Source of the DNA: Paenibacillus sp. JQZ6Y-1
GTDB taxonomy: Bacteria > Bacillota > Bacilli > Paenibacillales > Paenibacillaceae
Reading direction: 5' to 3'
Assembly: GCF_040719145.1 (NCBI RefSeq)
Contig: NZ_JBFDUZ010000004.1
Location: forward strand, 310,001 to 374,000
DNA: 64,000 bases
A model generated the notes under the pieces. The model was not told the origin of the DNA. It was given only the letters and a program-made list of their open reading frames with translations, and did no database searches. Both the position numbers and the translations under genes were made by a program. How positions within the stretch are numbered: position 1 is the first letter of the stretch; each line of letters starts with the position of its first letter. Positions 1 through 8,757 of this stretch are shown here, piece by piece.

Positions 1-614
1 CGATGCTCTATCTGGGAATTGATGGCGAGGTGGATCTGGATCATCATTCCGTCCATTTCTCGAATGATTACCATCAATACGTGGATGAAGTGACCAAGTT
101 CAAAACATTGTCAGACGATCCATCCTTATACGTGCACAATCCGTCGCGACTTGATCCAACGCTAGCACCAGCGGGTAAGTCGGCGCTATATCTACTGATG
201 CCGACCCCGAATCTAAGCGGCGAAACGGATTGGGAAGCCAAACGCGAGCAGGTACAGGAGCAGATGCTGAACCGCGCGGAGCAGATTCCGCAGCTGCAAG
301 GGCTACGTAGTCGCATCGAGCAGTTGAAGCTGTTCACACCGCTGGATTGGGAACAGCAGCTGGATGTATATCAAGGCGCTGTATTTAATTTGACACACAA
401 TCTGGGTCAAATGATGGCATTCCGTCCGCACAATCAATTTGAAGAAGTGGACAATGTATGGTTGGTCGGTGGCGGTACACATCCGGGCAGCGGCTTGCCG
501 ACAATCTTCGAATCTGCACGCATTAGTACCGCACTGATCTTCAAGCAAGATGGCGTCACCCACAGCCATTCACAGGATGCTGCCAAGGTGCTTGCCGGAG
601 CGGAGCCATCATGA
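1..614 (+). CDS. Carotenoid desaturase/oxidase, CrtN/CrtI family, 5' end outside the window
   Basis: The C-terminal 200 or so residues of a flavin-dependent carotenoid desaturase or oxidase; the reading frame is already open at the left edge. Near the end it carries the family C-terminal signature (VWLVGGGTHPGSGLP, about 50 residues from the stop), which closes the FAD site in CrtI/CrtN enzymes. The stop codon overlaps the ATG of the next gene (ATGA), so the two are translationally coupled within the carotenoid operon. It is one of three such paralogues here. The FAD-binding N-terminus is not visible, so whether it desaturates diapophytoene (CrtN) or oxidises a terminal methyl group (CrtP-like) cannot be told from this fragment. 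Confidence 0.88.
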   Translation, partial: MLYLGIDGEVDLDHHSVHFSNDYHQYVDEVTKFKTLSDDPSLYVHNPSRLDPTLAPAGKSALYLLMPTPNLSGETDWEAKREQVQEQMLNRAEQIPQLQGLRSRIEQLKLFTPLDWEQQLDVYQGAVFNLTHNLGQMMAFRPHNQFEEVDNVWLVGGGTHPGSGLPTIFESARISTALIFKQDGVTHSHSQDAAKVLAGAEPS

Positions 615-2086
615 GCCGTCGGAAAAAGGTCGCCATCGTCGGCGGCGGAATCGGCGGATTAACGACCGCATTGCTGCTTAGTCAGCGTGGGGTGGACGTG
701 ACGATCTTCGAGCAAAGCAACCGGCTGGGTGGTCGGATTGCTTTTGAAGAGCAGGATGGGATGCAGATTGATCAGGGACCGACAATTGTATTGCTGCCAG
801 AGATGCTGCATGGCATTATGGAGGAAGCAGGCATTAGTCGTGACCGACTGCCATTGCTGGAATGTGATCCGTTGTACCGGATTCACTATACCGATGGACG
901 CGTGATGACCAAGCATCGCGGGACGGAGCAGCAGACCGCGGAAGTGGAACGGCTGTTTCCGGGTGAAGGGGCTGGATTTGAGCGCTTTATGCGTGAGATG
1001 ACGCCACTCTTTCCGCGAGGACAGGCTTCATTTTTGGAACGTGATTTTCCGAATGCAGGCTCGTTCTTCTCGCGTAGCAATCTGGGCTTGATGCGTAGTC
1101 TACGCGCGTATCGCAATCTGAGCAGTGCTGCGGGATTGTATTTCCGTAATCCGCGTCTGCGGGAAGCGTATTCGTTGCAAAGTCTGTATATCGGTGGTAT
1201 CCCAGAGAAGTCACCGGGATTATACACGATGCTGCCGTATGCAGAACATGCCTTTGGTATCTGGATGCTCAAAGGCGGATATGGTGCGCTGCCACGGATT
1301 CTCGGCGAGGAATTGCATAATCGCGGTGTGAATATCCGGCTGAATTGTCCGGTGGAGCGCCTCGAAGTACGCAATGGTGTATGTATCGGTGTACAGGCAG
1401 ATGGAGAGCGATTGCCGTTTGATAGTGTGCTGTTCAATGGCGATTTTCCAGCGATTGATCAGCTGCTGGAGCATGCGCATCCGCCGCTCAAGCCACGCCG
1501 TCGTCCATTCCAACCGTCATCTGGTTGTGTGCTGATCTATGCAGGCACGAATCGGCGCTGGGATGATAAGCTGACACATCAATTCTTTTTGCCGGATGAT
1601 CTGAATCAAAGTCTGCGACAGACCTTCACACAACGGCAGTTGCCAACGCATCCGTCAGTATATGTATTCAATCCGACGGCGCTTGACGATGAAGCGGCTC
1701 CGCCCGGACGCAGTGTATTGTATTTCCTGATTCCAGTAACCGATGCAGAAGGCATCGCATGGGAACAAGATACGGAGGCACTGGTGGAGCAGGTACTAAA
1801 CAATGTAGAACAACGCGGCTGGACCGATCTTCGTGCTTCCATTGATTGGATGAAGGTACGTACACCGGCAGACGCTTTGCAAAGTGGATTGTACGGCGGT
1901 GGCAGCTTTGGGATTGCTCCGATTATCCGTCAATCCGGTGTGTATCGACCGCAGCCTCGTCCATTTCCGACCATTCGACGTCTATACGCGGTAGGTGCTT
2001 CCGTCCATCCGGGTGGTGGTGTACCGATTGTCATGCAGGGTGCACGAATGGCTGCACAGCAAATGTTAAAGGAGTTGGGAATTTGA
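611..2086 (+). CDS. Carotenoid desaturase/oxidase, CrtN/CrtP-like (second paralogue)
   Basis: A 491-residue FAD-dependent amine-oxidase-fold enzyme of the CrtI/CrtN family, acting on the polyene chain of a carotenoid at the membrane. The dinucleotide-binding motif GGGIGG is at residues 11-16, with the ribose-binding Glu34 after the second strand. The C-terminal signature (LYAVGASVHPGGGVP) lies about 30 residues from the end. Its ATG overlaps the upstream stop, and its stop overlaps the TTG start of crtM, so it sits inside a coupled operon. In C30 pathways one paralogue desaturates diapophytoene and others oxidise the chain end; sequence alone does not assign which step this one performs. Confidence 0.9.
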   Translation: MSRRKKVAIVGGGIGGLTTALLLSQRGVDVTIFEQSNRLGGRIAFEEQDGMQIDQGPTIVLLPEMLHGIMEEAGISRDRLPLLECDPLYRIHYTDGRVMTKHRGTEQQTAEVERLFPGEGAGFERFMREMTPLFPRGQASFLERDFPNAGSFFSRSNLGLMRSLRAYRNLSSAAGLYFRNPRLREAYSLQSLYIGGIPEKSPGLYTMLPYAEHAFGIWMLKGGYGALPRILGEELHNRGVNIRLNCPVERLEVRNGVCIGVQADGERLPFDSVLFNGDFPAIDQLLEHAHPPLKPRRRPFQPSSGCVLIYAGTNRRWDDKLTHQFFLPDDLNQSLRQTFTQRQLPTHPSVYVFNPTALDDEAAPPGRSVLYFLIPVTDAEGIAWEQDTEALVEQVLNNVEQRGWTDLRASIDWMKVRTPADALQSGLYGGGSFGIAPIIRQSGVYRPQPRPFPTIRRLYAVGASVHPGGGVPIVMQGARMAAQQMLKELGI

Positions 2087-2964
2087 AATACGCAACCGAA
2101 ATGGATCTGAAAAGCTGCGAAGAGATGATTCGTCAGGGTTCCTCATCGTTTTATTACGCATTCAGCTGGCTACCGAGTCCGCAAAAAGAAGCGGTGCATG
2201 TAATTTATGCTTTTTGTCGTTTAATTGATGATAGTGTAGATGAGCCGGAGCAATCGCAGTACAGCATTCGCGAATTGCAGGCGCATTTTGCGGCGCTAGA
2301 GCTGGCAGATGGACACTTTATCTGGCCTTCACTGCGTTGGTTGTTCCACGAGTTTCCGGGCTTATCTAAAGCGCCATTTCAGCGGCAAATGGATGGGCAG
2401 ACGTATGATCTGACCTTTACTCGCTATTCGACGATGCGTGAGTTGGAGCATTATTGTTATTTGGTTGCGGGTACCGTGGGCGAGATGCTGCTGCCGGTAT
2501 TAAAAGGGGAGCATAGCGAGACTATTCGCCATTCCGGTATTGCGCTAGGCAAAGCGATGCAGATCGTGAATATTATGCGCGATATTGGCGAGGATCGTCG
2601 TCGGGGACGCCGCTATATTCCGCTGGAATTGATGGCTCGTCACGGGTACACCGAGCAGGAATGGGAAGATGGCGTGATTAATGCCAATTTTGAGAATATG
2701 ATGGAAGAATTGCGTTTGCTCGCAGAGCAATGGTTTGCGACAGGGCTTGGTGATCTGAACGAGTATCCAGAGCGCAGTGCGTTTACTGTGGAGCTGGCAG
2801 CGACCTTCTATGCCGGTATCATGGATGTGATTCGAGACAATCGGTATGACGTGTTTACGCAACGCGCGGTTGTGAGCGATGAGCAAAAAGTGATGATGCT
2901 GATCGGTATTGCTCAGCGTCATGATGTAAATATGGATATGCTAAACCGCCCGGCGGTTTCGTAG
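2083..2964 (+). CDS. crtM: Squalene/phytoene synthase family, probable dehydrosqualene synthase (CrtM)
   Basis: A 293-residue head-to-head prenyl transferase that would condense two farnesyl diphosphates to the C30 precursor dehydrosqualene (or two GGPP to phytoene). Both Mg-diphosphate binding motifs are present: DDSVD at residues 49-53 and a second Asp-rich motif (RDIGED) near residues 166-171. The start is placed at TTG 2083, 8 nt after AAGGAG and overlapping the preceding stop. The frame stays open further upstream to 1846, but that extension lies inside the preceding gene and has no family similarity. C30 rather than C40 specificity is inferred from the CrtN-rich neighbourhood, not from specificity residues. 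Confidence 0.88.
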   Translation: MKYATEMDLKSCEEMIRQGSSSFYYAFSWLPSPQKEAVHVIYAFCRLIDDSVDEPEQSQYSIRELQAHFAALELADGHFIWPSLRWLFHEFPGLSKAPFQRQMDGQTYDLTFTRYSTMRELEHYCYLVAGTVGEMLLPVLKGEHSETIRHSGIALGKAMQIVNIMRDIGEDRRRGRRYIPLELMARHGYTEQEWEDGVINANFENMMEELRLLAEQWFATGLGDLNEYPERSAFTVELAATFYAGIMDVIRDNRYDVFTQRAVVSDEQKVMMLIGIAQRHDVNMDMLNRPAVS

Positions 2965-2965
2965 G

Positions 2966-3733
2966 ATGGCGTGGATATTTTGGGTCTGGTATGTCATCGG
3001 GGCAGTGCTGCTGCTGACGATAGGTGTACCACGGGTACTGGATTTTTCCAATGGACTGTTTCTTGTCTTTTATGCCTTATACGCGCTGTCGCTAGTTCGT
3101 AAGAGCACGGTGCAAACGTCACTGTCCGACTGGTCAGTCAGTGGTGAAAAGAACATCTCCATGCGCCATCTGCTGTCTGCTGCCGCTCTGATGTGGTTGG
3201 GCGGCATGGCGCTGGAATGGATGGGCGTACATACCGGTTGGCCGTTTGGACAGTACGCCTATAGCGATACGCTGGGATCGCTAATTTGGGGTGTACCGTG
3301 GACTCTTGGGTTTGCTTGGATCGCCGTTGTCACTGGTGGTATTCTGCTATCCAGTGTGCCGGGCTTGCGCGGCTGGATGGGCAAATTGATAAGAGCCTGT
3401 CTGGTTGGGGTATGGATTATTATTCTCGATTTAGTGCTTGATCCGGTTGCTCATGCACGCGGCTTCTGGCATTGGGGCGGCAGTGGTGGCTTTTACGGTG
3501 TGCCGTGGAGCAACTTTGTCGCTTGGTTTGTCGTGGGAGGTGTGTTGTCGCTGAGTATTCCGCTGCTGACATTATCGCGGCGGATTCGACGGCAAGCGGT
3601 ATGGCTGTATCAGGCGATTTTGTTTATGTTCGGTCTGTTGGCATGGCAGCATGGGATTACGGGATCAGTTGTATTTGCGCTGATCGGTATACTGCTGGCG
3701 GAAGGGAGTTACCGTTATGATCGCCGCGCATAA
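2966..3733 (+). CDS. CruF-like carotenoid hydratase (DUF422 family)
   Basis: A 255-residue polytopic membrane protein with about seven hydrophobic segments. The conserved stretches EWMGVHTGWPFGQYAY (middle) and LDPVAHARGFWHWGG followed by FYGVPWSNFVAWF (near residues 155-185) match the CruF / bisanhydrobacterioruberin hydratase family as I know it. These enzymes add water across the terminal 1,2 double bond of acyclic carotenoids and so create a tertiary hydroxyl. It starts 2 nt after crtM and overlaps the acyltransferase gene by 17 nt. In this cluster it would supply the hydroxyl that the glycosyltransferase decorates. The family call is firm; the substrate is inferred. Confidence 0.78.
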   Translation: MAWIFWVWYVIGAVLLLTIGVPRVLDFSNGLFLVFYALYALSLVRKSTVQTSLSDWSVSGEKNISMRHLLSAAALMWLGGMALEWMGVHTGWPFGQYAYSDTLGSLIWGVPWTLGFAWIAVVTGGILLSSVPGLRGWMGKLIRACLVGVWIIILDLVLDPVAHARGFWHWGGSGGFYGVPWSNFVAWFVVGGVLSLSIPLLTLSRRIRRQAVWLYQAILFMFGLLAWQHGITGSVVFALIGILLAEGSYRYDRRA

Positions 3734-4454
3734 ATCGGCTGCATTTGATCGCATATTCAGAGTGTACAATGATCGTTATTTGCTACGTCGTCAGTTTCAA
3801 TCCTTTGCCATGAGCGGTAATGAATTAGACGTAATCCCTGCCGGGCAACCGGCGGTGTATGTGATGAATCACAGCTCATGGTGGGATGGGCTGCTGCTGT
3901 ATCATGCCTTTCGGCATGCGTCGCAAGCCGATCATTATGTGATGATGGAGGAGCGGCAGTTGAAGCGGTATGCTTTTTTCGGGAAATTGGGTGCATTCTC
4001 GATTGATAAAAGCAGCCCGGGTGAGATTCGGCAATCGATGCGCTATGGCGGTCAATTGCTGCAAAACGGCGGTCGGGTGTGGATTTTTCCGCAGGGAGAG
4101 ATGAAGCATCTGGATACGCGTCCGCTGGGCTTTCGCCCGGGCATTCATTTATTGTTACGGCAAGCACCTGTACATATTCCGGTGATTCCGGTGACGTTGT
4201 ATTACGGATTATTCCAGCATGCACGTTTGCAGGCATCCATTCATATTGGGGAGCCACTGCAAGAAGACTGGCATGCGCTACGTGCTGCCGAATGCTCGGC
4301 ATTGTTAGAAGAACGACTGACTTCGCAGCTAGATATACACCGCGATTTGATGATGAGACAGGATGGACATATGTTGGATGAGCGTCATCTGATTCCGCCC
4401 CGTCGCTCGACCGATGACCGATACGACCAATACCGCCAGTGGAGAAAAAGGTGA
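3717..4454 (+). CDS. PlsC-type acyltransferase of the carotenoid operon
   Basis: A 245-residue membrane-associated glycerol-3-phosphate/lysophosphatidate-type acyltransferase. It has the catalytic HxxxxD motif (His52, Asp57 in NHSSWWD) and the later FPQGE block at about residues 125-129 that binds the acceptor in this family. It overlaps the CruF-like gene by 17 nt and is followed 4 nt later by the glycosyltransferase. The likely role is fatty acylation of the sugar on a carotenoid glycoside, as CrtO does in staphyloxanthin synthesis, although this protein belongs to the PlsC fold and I do not see CrtO similarity. A general phospholipid role is possible but less likely inside this operon. Confidence 0.8.
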   Translation: MIAAHKSAAFDRIFRVYNDRYLLRRQFQSFAMSGNELDVIPAGQPAVYVMNHSSWWDGLLLYHAFRHASQADHYVMMEERQLKRYAFFGKLGAFSIDKSSPGEIRQSMRYGGQLLQNGGRVWIFPQGEMKHLDTRPLGFRPGIHLLLRQAPVHIPVIPVTLYYGLFQHARLQASIHIGEPLQEDWHALRAAECSALLEERLTSQLDIHRDLMMRQDGHMLDERHLIPPRRSTDDRYDQYRQWRKR

Positions 4455-4458
4455 GTTT

Positions 4459-5694
4459 ATGGAATTGCTGCTGCAAGTCATTACCATCCTGTTGGGCTTC
4501 CAATTGGTATTTACAATCTGGAATTTACGGCAAATGCCGCGACTTGGCGATACAGTCAAACGGCAATCGTGGGAGCAGGTGCATGCGAAGTCGTCCGCTT
4601 TACGGGACAACGAGCAGATACGTACGTCGACAGATACGTCTATCGATGCAAGGTCTGCTATGGACCGTCACGAATTGCCCCTGCTGTCCGTATTGATTCC
4701 GGCGCGCAATGAAGAGGTCAATATTCGCGAGTGTCTGCAATCGGTTCTAGATTGTCGTACCGATACGATGCGTTTGGAGATTCTAGTAATTAACGATCAT
4801 TCCGAAGACCGTACCGAGCAGGAGATTACCACGCTGATGCAGACCGATGATCGCATTCGCTTGTTTCAAGGCAAACCGTTGCCAGAGGAGTGGATGGGCA
4901 AGTCGTACGCCTGTCATCAGCTGTCCAAGCATGCACAGGGAGACTGGTGGCTATTTATCGATGCAGATGTACGATTGGAAAAGGAAGCGCTGGAAGCGGC
5001 GATGGTTACTGCGCGCTCGCAAGGAACTGGTCTAATCAGCGGTTTTCCGCGCATGGATACAGGCACATGGTTGGAGCGAATTGTTGTCCCGATGATGGCG
5101 TTTATTATCGGGTATCATCTGCCGATCATGATGGTGCGTCGCAGCCCTAGGACGTTTTTTCTCGCAGTTACAGGCGCATGGCTGATGATTCATCGAGATA
5201 GCTATGCGCGCACAGGTGGTCATGCTCGCATCGCTAATCATATTGTAGAGGATATGGAGCTTGCCAAAGCGGTCAAATCCGTCGGCGATCCGGTGACACT
5301 AGCGGATGTGCATCGTCATACGTCTGCGCGCATGTATCGCAATGCTGCGCAAGTATGGGAAGGCTACAAGAAAAATATTTTTGTTGGCACGGGGCGTAAT
5401 GCTTGGCTGGTGTTAGGCATTGTCTGTGTGTATACATTGTTGTTTTTGGTGCCGCTGGCTGCGTTAGGTGTAGGTACCCTTACGGCACAGCCTGTTCTAG
5501 TGAGCTGGGCTGTGGCGGCAATGCTGATCGGTATGATTACCAAAGGCATTATTGATCAATTCAGCGGTAAGCCGTTTTGGATGGGCGTTTTGATGCCGCT
5601 GGGCGCGCTGTTTATGATATTGATTTTGCTCGATTCGTGGATTAGCAGTTTGAATGGCAAAGGATACAGCTGGAAAGGCAGGACGTACGGATGA
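4459..5694 (+). CDS. Family 2 glycosyltransferase, CrtQ-like
   Basis: A 411-residue membrane glycosyltransferase predicted to transfer a sugar from a nucleotide donor to a carotenoid hydroxyl or carboxyl. Residues 1-20 form an N-terminal membrane anchor. The GT-A domain starts near residue 76 (LSVLIPARNEE), the metal/nucleotide-binding DAD motif is at 168-170, and the C-terminal 110 residues contain about three membrane segments. The start chosen is ATG 4459, preceded by AAGGTGAG. An in-frame ATG at 4414 lies inside the acyltransferase gene and lacks a ribosome binding site. Its stop overlaps the next ATG (ATGA). Architecture and context match CrtQ of staphyloxanthin synthesis. Confidence 0.82.
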   Translation: MELLLQVITILLGFQLVFTIWNLRQMPRLGDTVKRQSWEQVHAKSSALRDNEQIRTSTDTSIDARSAMDRHELPLLSVLIPARNEEVNIRECLQSVLDCRTDTMRLEILVINDHSEDRTEQEITTLMQTDDRIRLFQGKPLPEEWMGKSYACHQLSKHAQGDWWLFIDADVRLEKEALEAAMVTARSQGTGLISGFPRMDTGTWLERIVVPMMAFIIGYHLPIMMVRRSPRTFFLAVTGAWLMIHRDSYARTGGHARIANHIVEDMELAKAVKSVGDPVTLADVHRHTSARMYRNAAQVWEGYKKNIFVGTGRNAWLVLGIVCVYTLLFLVPLAALGVGTLTAQPVLVSWAVAAMLIGMITKGIIDQFSGKPFWMGVLMPLGALFMILILLDSWISSLNGKGYSWKGRTYG

Positions 5695-7187
5695 ATATCA
5701 ATACATCTTCCACTACACGCAAAGTCATTGTGATCGGAGCAGGATTTGGCGGATTATCATGCGCGATTGGGCTGGCTGCACGTGGGTACGAAGTGACCAT
5801 ATTGGAAAAGCAAACCACCATCGGTGGCAAGCTGCAAGCCGTAGAAATGGGCGGGTATCATTTTGACCGTGGACCAAGCACGATTACGATGCCACATGTG
5901 TTCCGCAGCGTATTTGAACAGGCGGGGCGTTCTATGGACGATTATGTGCAGCTGTACGAATTGGAGCCGCGTACCCGCAATGTATTTGCGGATGGATATA
6001 CCGTCGATCTGAGTCGCGATGCCGATGTGACTGCACAGCAAATTGCTGCATTCAGCCCAGAGGATGCGATGCAGTATAAGCGGTTTTTGCAAGAAGCGCA
6101 GGCGCTATATCGCGAAGCAGATAAACGTTTTCTGAACACATTGCTGTTATCGTGGAAGGATAAACTCACGCCGAGTATGGGGAAAAGTCTACTGCGTGTG
6201 CGTCCGCTGACGACACTGCAACAGCTGCTGCAACGATATTTTCGCCATCCCCATACGTTAAAAATGTTTGGTCGTTATGCCACATATGTAGGGGCATCCC
6301 CATATGCAGCGCCTGCGATCTTCGCGATGCTGGCGCATGTGGAAGCGAATGATGGCGTATATGGTGTCCGTGGAGGGACGCACCAGATTATTCGTGGTAT
6401 GGAAAAACTGGCAACTGAGCTTGGGATCACCATTCAGACGGGAACGGAAGTGAATCGTATTCTTACCACGTCCGGCAAAGTAACTGGTGTGGATACGGAT
6501 AATGGTCATTATGAAGCGCCACTCGTCATTATTAATGGTGATGTGCTTAGTACGAGCCGAATGCTGCTGGAACCGGAGCAGCGTCCATCGCTCAGTGATC
6601 GACGAATAGAGAGCTACGAGCCGTCGCTATCCGGTTTTGTCACGCTGGCGGGAGTACCGCAGCGATATGAGCAGCTGCTGCATCATACGGTCTTTTTCCC
6701 AGAGCAATATGAGCCGGAGTTTCAGCATATTTTCGCTGAGCGTAAGGCACCGGCAGATCCAACGCTGTACCTTTGTCATTCGTGCTATTCGGAGCCGGAT
6801 ATGGCACCGGCGGGTAGTAGCAATCTGTTCATTCTTGCCAATGCACCGTACACATCCACCAGTTGGAATTGGCAGGAGCAGCAGCAAGCCTATGGGCAGA
6901 AGATTGCTGGTATGCTGGAACAGTACGGTCTGCAAGGTATTCGTCAAGCGGATGTATGGCAGCATTATACGCCAGCAGATATTCAGCGTGATACGTATGC
7001 ACACAAGGGCGCGATTTACGGCATTTCGTCGAATGGCGCACGCCAGACCTTTTTCCGTCCGGGCAATCGCAGTCAGGATGTACAGGGGCTATGGTATGTA
7101 GGCGGTACAACACATCCGGGTGGCGGCACGCCGATTGTTACGTTGTCCGGTCAACTGGTTGCACATCATATCGCCGAGCATTCGTAA
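5691..7187 (+). CDS. Carotenoid desaturase/oxidase, CrtN/CrtP family (third paralogue)
   Basis: A 498-residue FAD enzyme of the CrtI/CrtN family, last gene of the coupled operon. It has GAGFGG at residues 16-21, the Glu-Lys pair ending the ribose-binding strand at about 39-40, the RGGTHQIIRGMEKLA block in the middle, and the C-terminal signature LWYVGGTTHPGGGTP about 35 residues from the end. Three such paralogues in one operon fit pathways where separate CrtN-type enzymes desaturate the C30 backbone and then oxidise a terminal methyl to aldehyde or acid. No terminator follows directly; the next gene fni begins 164 nt downstream behind its own candidate promoter. Confidence 0.9.
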   Translation: MNINTSSTTRKVIVIGAGFGGLSCAIGLAARGYEVTILEKQTTIGGKLQAVEMGGYHFDRGPSTITMPHVFRSVFEQAGRSMDDYVQLYELEPRTRNVFADGYTVDLSRDADVTAQQIAAFSPEDAMQYKRFLQEAQALYREADKRFLNTLLLSWKDKLTPSMGKSLLRVRPLTTLQQLLQRYFRHPHTLKMFGRYATYVGASPYAAPAIFAMLAHVEANDGVYGVRGGTHQIIRGMEKLATELGITIQTGTEVNRILTTSGKVTGVDTDNGHYEAPLVIINGDVLSTSRMLLEPEQRPSLSDRRIESYEPSLSGFVTLAGVPQRYEQLLHHTVFFPEQYEPEFQHIFAERKAPADPTLYLCHSCYSEPDMAPAGSSNLFILANAPYTSTSWNWQEQQQAYGQKIAGMLEQYGLQGIRQADVWQHYTPADIQRDTYAHKGAIYGISSNGARQTFFRPGNRSQDVQGLWYVGGTTHPGGGTPIVTLSGQLVAHHIAEHS

Positions 7188-7206
7188 ATGTGAAGGATGA
7201 TCCTCT

Positions 7207-7234
7207 TTGGAATCTGCGCAATTGCTGGTATAGT
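7207..7234 (+). promoter_or_regulatory. Candidate sigma-A promoter for fni
   Basis: TTGGAA and TATAGT are separated by 16 nt in the gap between the carotenoid operon and fni, about 117 nt before the fni start. The match is moderate (4 of 6 and 5 of 6), so fni may instead be read through from the carotenoid operon. Confidence 0.4.
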
Positions 7235-7270
7235 GAAGCATATAAGAAATGATCGGGCAGGAAAACAGTC

Positions 7271-7319
7271 CAATGGACGGATATACACACATTTGGTTGT
7301 ATACGCCGGACATCCATTG
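7271..7319 (+). other. Stem-loop in the fni leader
   Basis: The outer arms CAATGGA and TCCATTG pair perfectly, and inside them TATAC (7282-7286) pairs with GTATA (7299-7303). No T-tract follows, so it is not an intrinsic terminator. It lies between the candidate promoter and the fni ribosome binding site and would be part of the mRNA leader. Confidence 0.4.
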
Positions 7320-7351
7320 CATACCGATTCTGATCAAGGAAGGAAGCAGAC

Positions 7352-8413
7352 ATGAAGCACAATCATCCCGAAGAGGGACATATTTCGGATCGTAAAAGCG
7401 CACATGTCCGCCTCTGTTTGGAGGAAAATGTTGCCGGTGAAGGTGTGACCTCTGGGCTAGAACGTTACCGTTTTCGCCATCAGGCAGTGCCGGAGTTGGA
7501 TTTTGCCGATGTGCAACTGGGAACGTCGCTATTCGGTATGGAATTGCGTACACCGCTGTTGATCAGCTCTATGACTGGCGGCAGCGAAGCGACGGGACAG
7601 ATTAACCGCCGTCTGGCGCAAGCAGCGCAACATCGAGGCTGGGCAATGGGGCTTGGTTCGGTACGTGCAGCCATCGAGCATGACGAGCTGGCAGCGACAT
7701 TTCATATTCGTCAGGAAGCACCGGATATTCCGGTCATTGCGAATCTAGGTGCGGTGCAGCTGAATTACGGCTTTGGTGTAGATCAATGTCGACGTGCGGT
7801 CGAACTGGCGGAGGCGAGCGCACTGGTGCTGCATCTGAATACATTGCAGGAAGTATTTCAGCCAGAAGGAAATGTGAATTTTGCCGGATTGCTGTCCCGT
7901 ATGGAGCAGGTGGCAAGTAAACTGGATGTGCCTGTCGGCGTGAAGGAAGTCGGCTGGGGGATTGATGGGGAGACCGCACGCCGATTGGCGGACGCCGGTA
8001 TGGCATTTATTGATGTAGCGGGTGCAGGTGGCACATCATGGAGTCAGGTGGAGAAATTCCGCAGTCATGATCCCGTGCGCCGTGCGGCAGCGGAGGCTTT
8101 TGCCGATTGGGGCAATTCGACGGCAGATTGCATTGTTGATGTGCGCCGCGCATTGCCAGAGATTCCGCTGATTGGTAGTGGCGGTCTGCATACTGGGGTA
8201 GATGCTGCCAAGGCTATTGCGCTTGGTGCCGATCTCGCAGGCTTCGGACGCTCTCTGCTGGGCGCAGCGGTGGATTCCATCGAAGCACTAGAGCAGGTGC
8301 TAGAGCAGGTTGAGTTTGAATTGTCTGCCGCTATGTTCGGTATTGGCGTAGGCAGTATCGAAGACCTTCAGCAAACCAAACGGTTATATCCCAAAGGCGC
8401 TACGTTTGCTTGA
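7352..8413 (+). CDS. fni: Isopentenyl-diphosphate delta-isomerase, type II (FMN-dependent)
   Basis: A 353-residue TIM-barrel flavoenzyme that interconverts IPP and DMAPP in the cytosol using FMN and NADPH. Recognisable blocks are LLISSMTGG near residue 68, the LHLNTLQEVFQPEG segment in the middle, VGVKEVGWG at about residue 194, and the phosphate-binding GSGGLHTG followed by ALGAD near 270-285. The length is typical. ATG 7352 is preceded by AAGGAAGG. Placement right after the carotenoid operon suggests it secures the isoprenoid building blocks for the pigment. A strong terminator follows. Confidence 0.95.
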   Translation: MKHNHPEEGHISDRKSAHVRLCLEENVAGEGVTSGLERYRFRHQAVPELDFADVQLGTSLFGMELRTPLLISSMTGGSEATGQINRRLAQAAQHRGWAMGLGSVRAAIEHDELAATFHIRQEAPDIPVIANLGAVQLNYGFGVDQCRRAVELAEASALVLHLNTLQEVFQPEGNVNFAGLLSRMEQVASKLDVPVGVKEVGWGIDGETARRLADAGMAFIDVAGAGGTSWSQVEKFRSHDPVRRAAAEAFADWGNSTADCIVDVRRALPEIPLIGSGGLHTGVDAAKAIALGADLAGFGRSLLGAAVDSIEALEQVLEQVEFELSAAMFGIGVGSIEDLQQTKRLYPKGATFA

Positions 8414-8523
8414 ACCAAGTAGACGTCAGCACAATGATATAAAGAACGGATCAATACTGAGTCTGTTATAGGTAAAGGTAATCGTAAATCGCACTCTATC
8501 ATACAGGATATTCCATTCTGCAA

Positions 8524-8549
8524 CCCCGGATACTCTCCGGGGTTTTTCT
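8524..8549 (+). terminator. Terminator after fni
   Basis: CCCCGGA and TCCGGGG form a 7-bp GC-rich stem with a 5-nt loop, followed by TTTTTCTTT. Confidence 0.85.
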
Positions 8550-8652
8550 TTGTATATACAAGCGACTTCGGCTAAGAATGGATATAGCCTGTAAATGGAA
8601 TTTTTATTTTCAGAAATAAAGATTGTTTTATGAAAGTTACTAAGATACTATA

Positions 8653-8678
8653 CAAAACCTTTATCTCCAAACCGATAA
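8653..8678 (+). promoter_or_regulatory. Candidate sigma-D (motility) promoter for the chemoreceptor gene
   Basis: CAAA, then 14 nt, then ACCGATAA, against the Bacillus sigma-D consensus TAAA-N15-GCCGATAT. It lies 80 nt before the chemoreceptor ATG, and chemoreceptors are classical members of that regulon. The rest of the 8414-8757 gap holds the fni terminator and AT-rich DNA. Confidence 0.5.
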
Positions 8679-8757
8679 TAAAGGGGTTAAACTGAATGTT
8701 GCGACAATGTAAAATATCGACTGTTGCAGCGAAAAGCGGACACCAGGAGGAACAAAC

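Noticed and set aside
1846-2082. N-terminal extension of crtM
   Set aside because: The frame is open but lies within the preceding desaturase gene; the ribosome binding site and family alignment point to TTG 2083.
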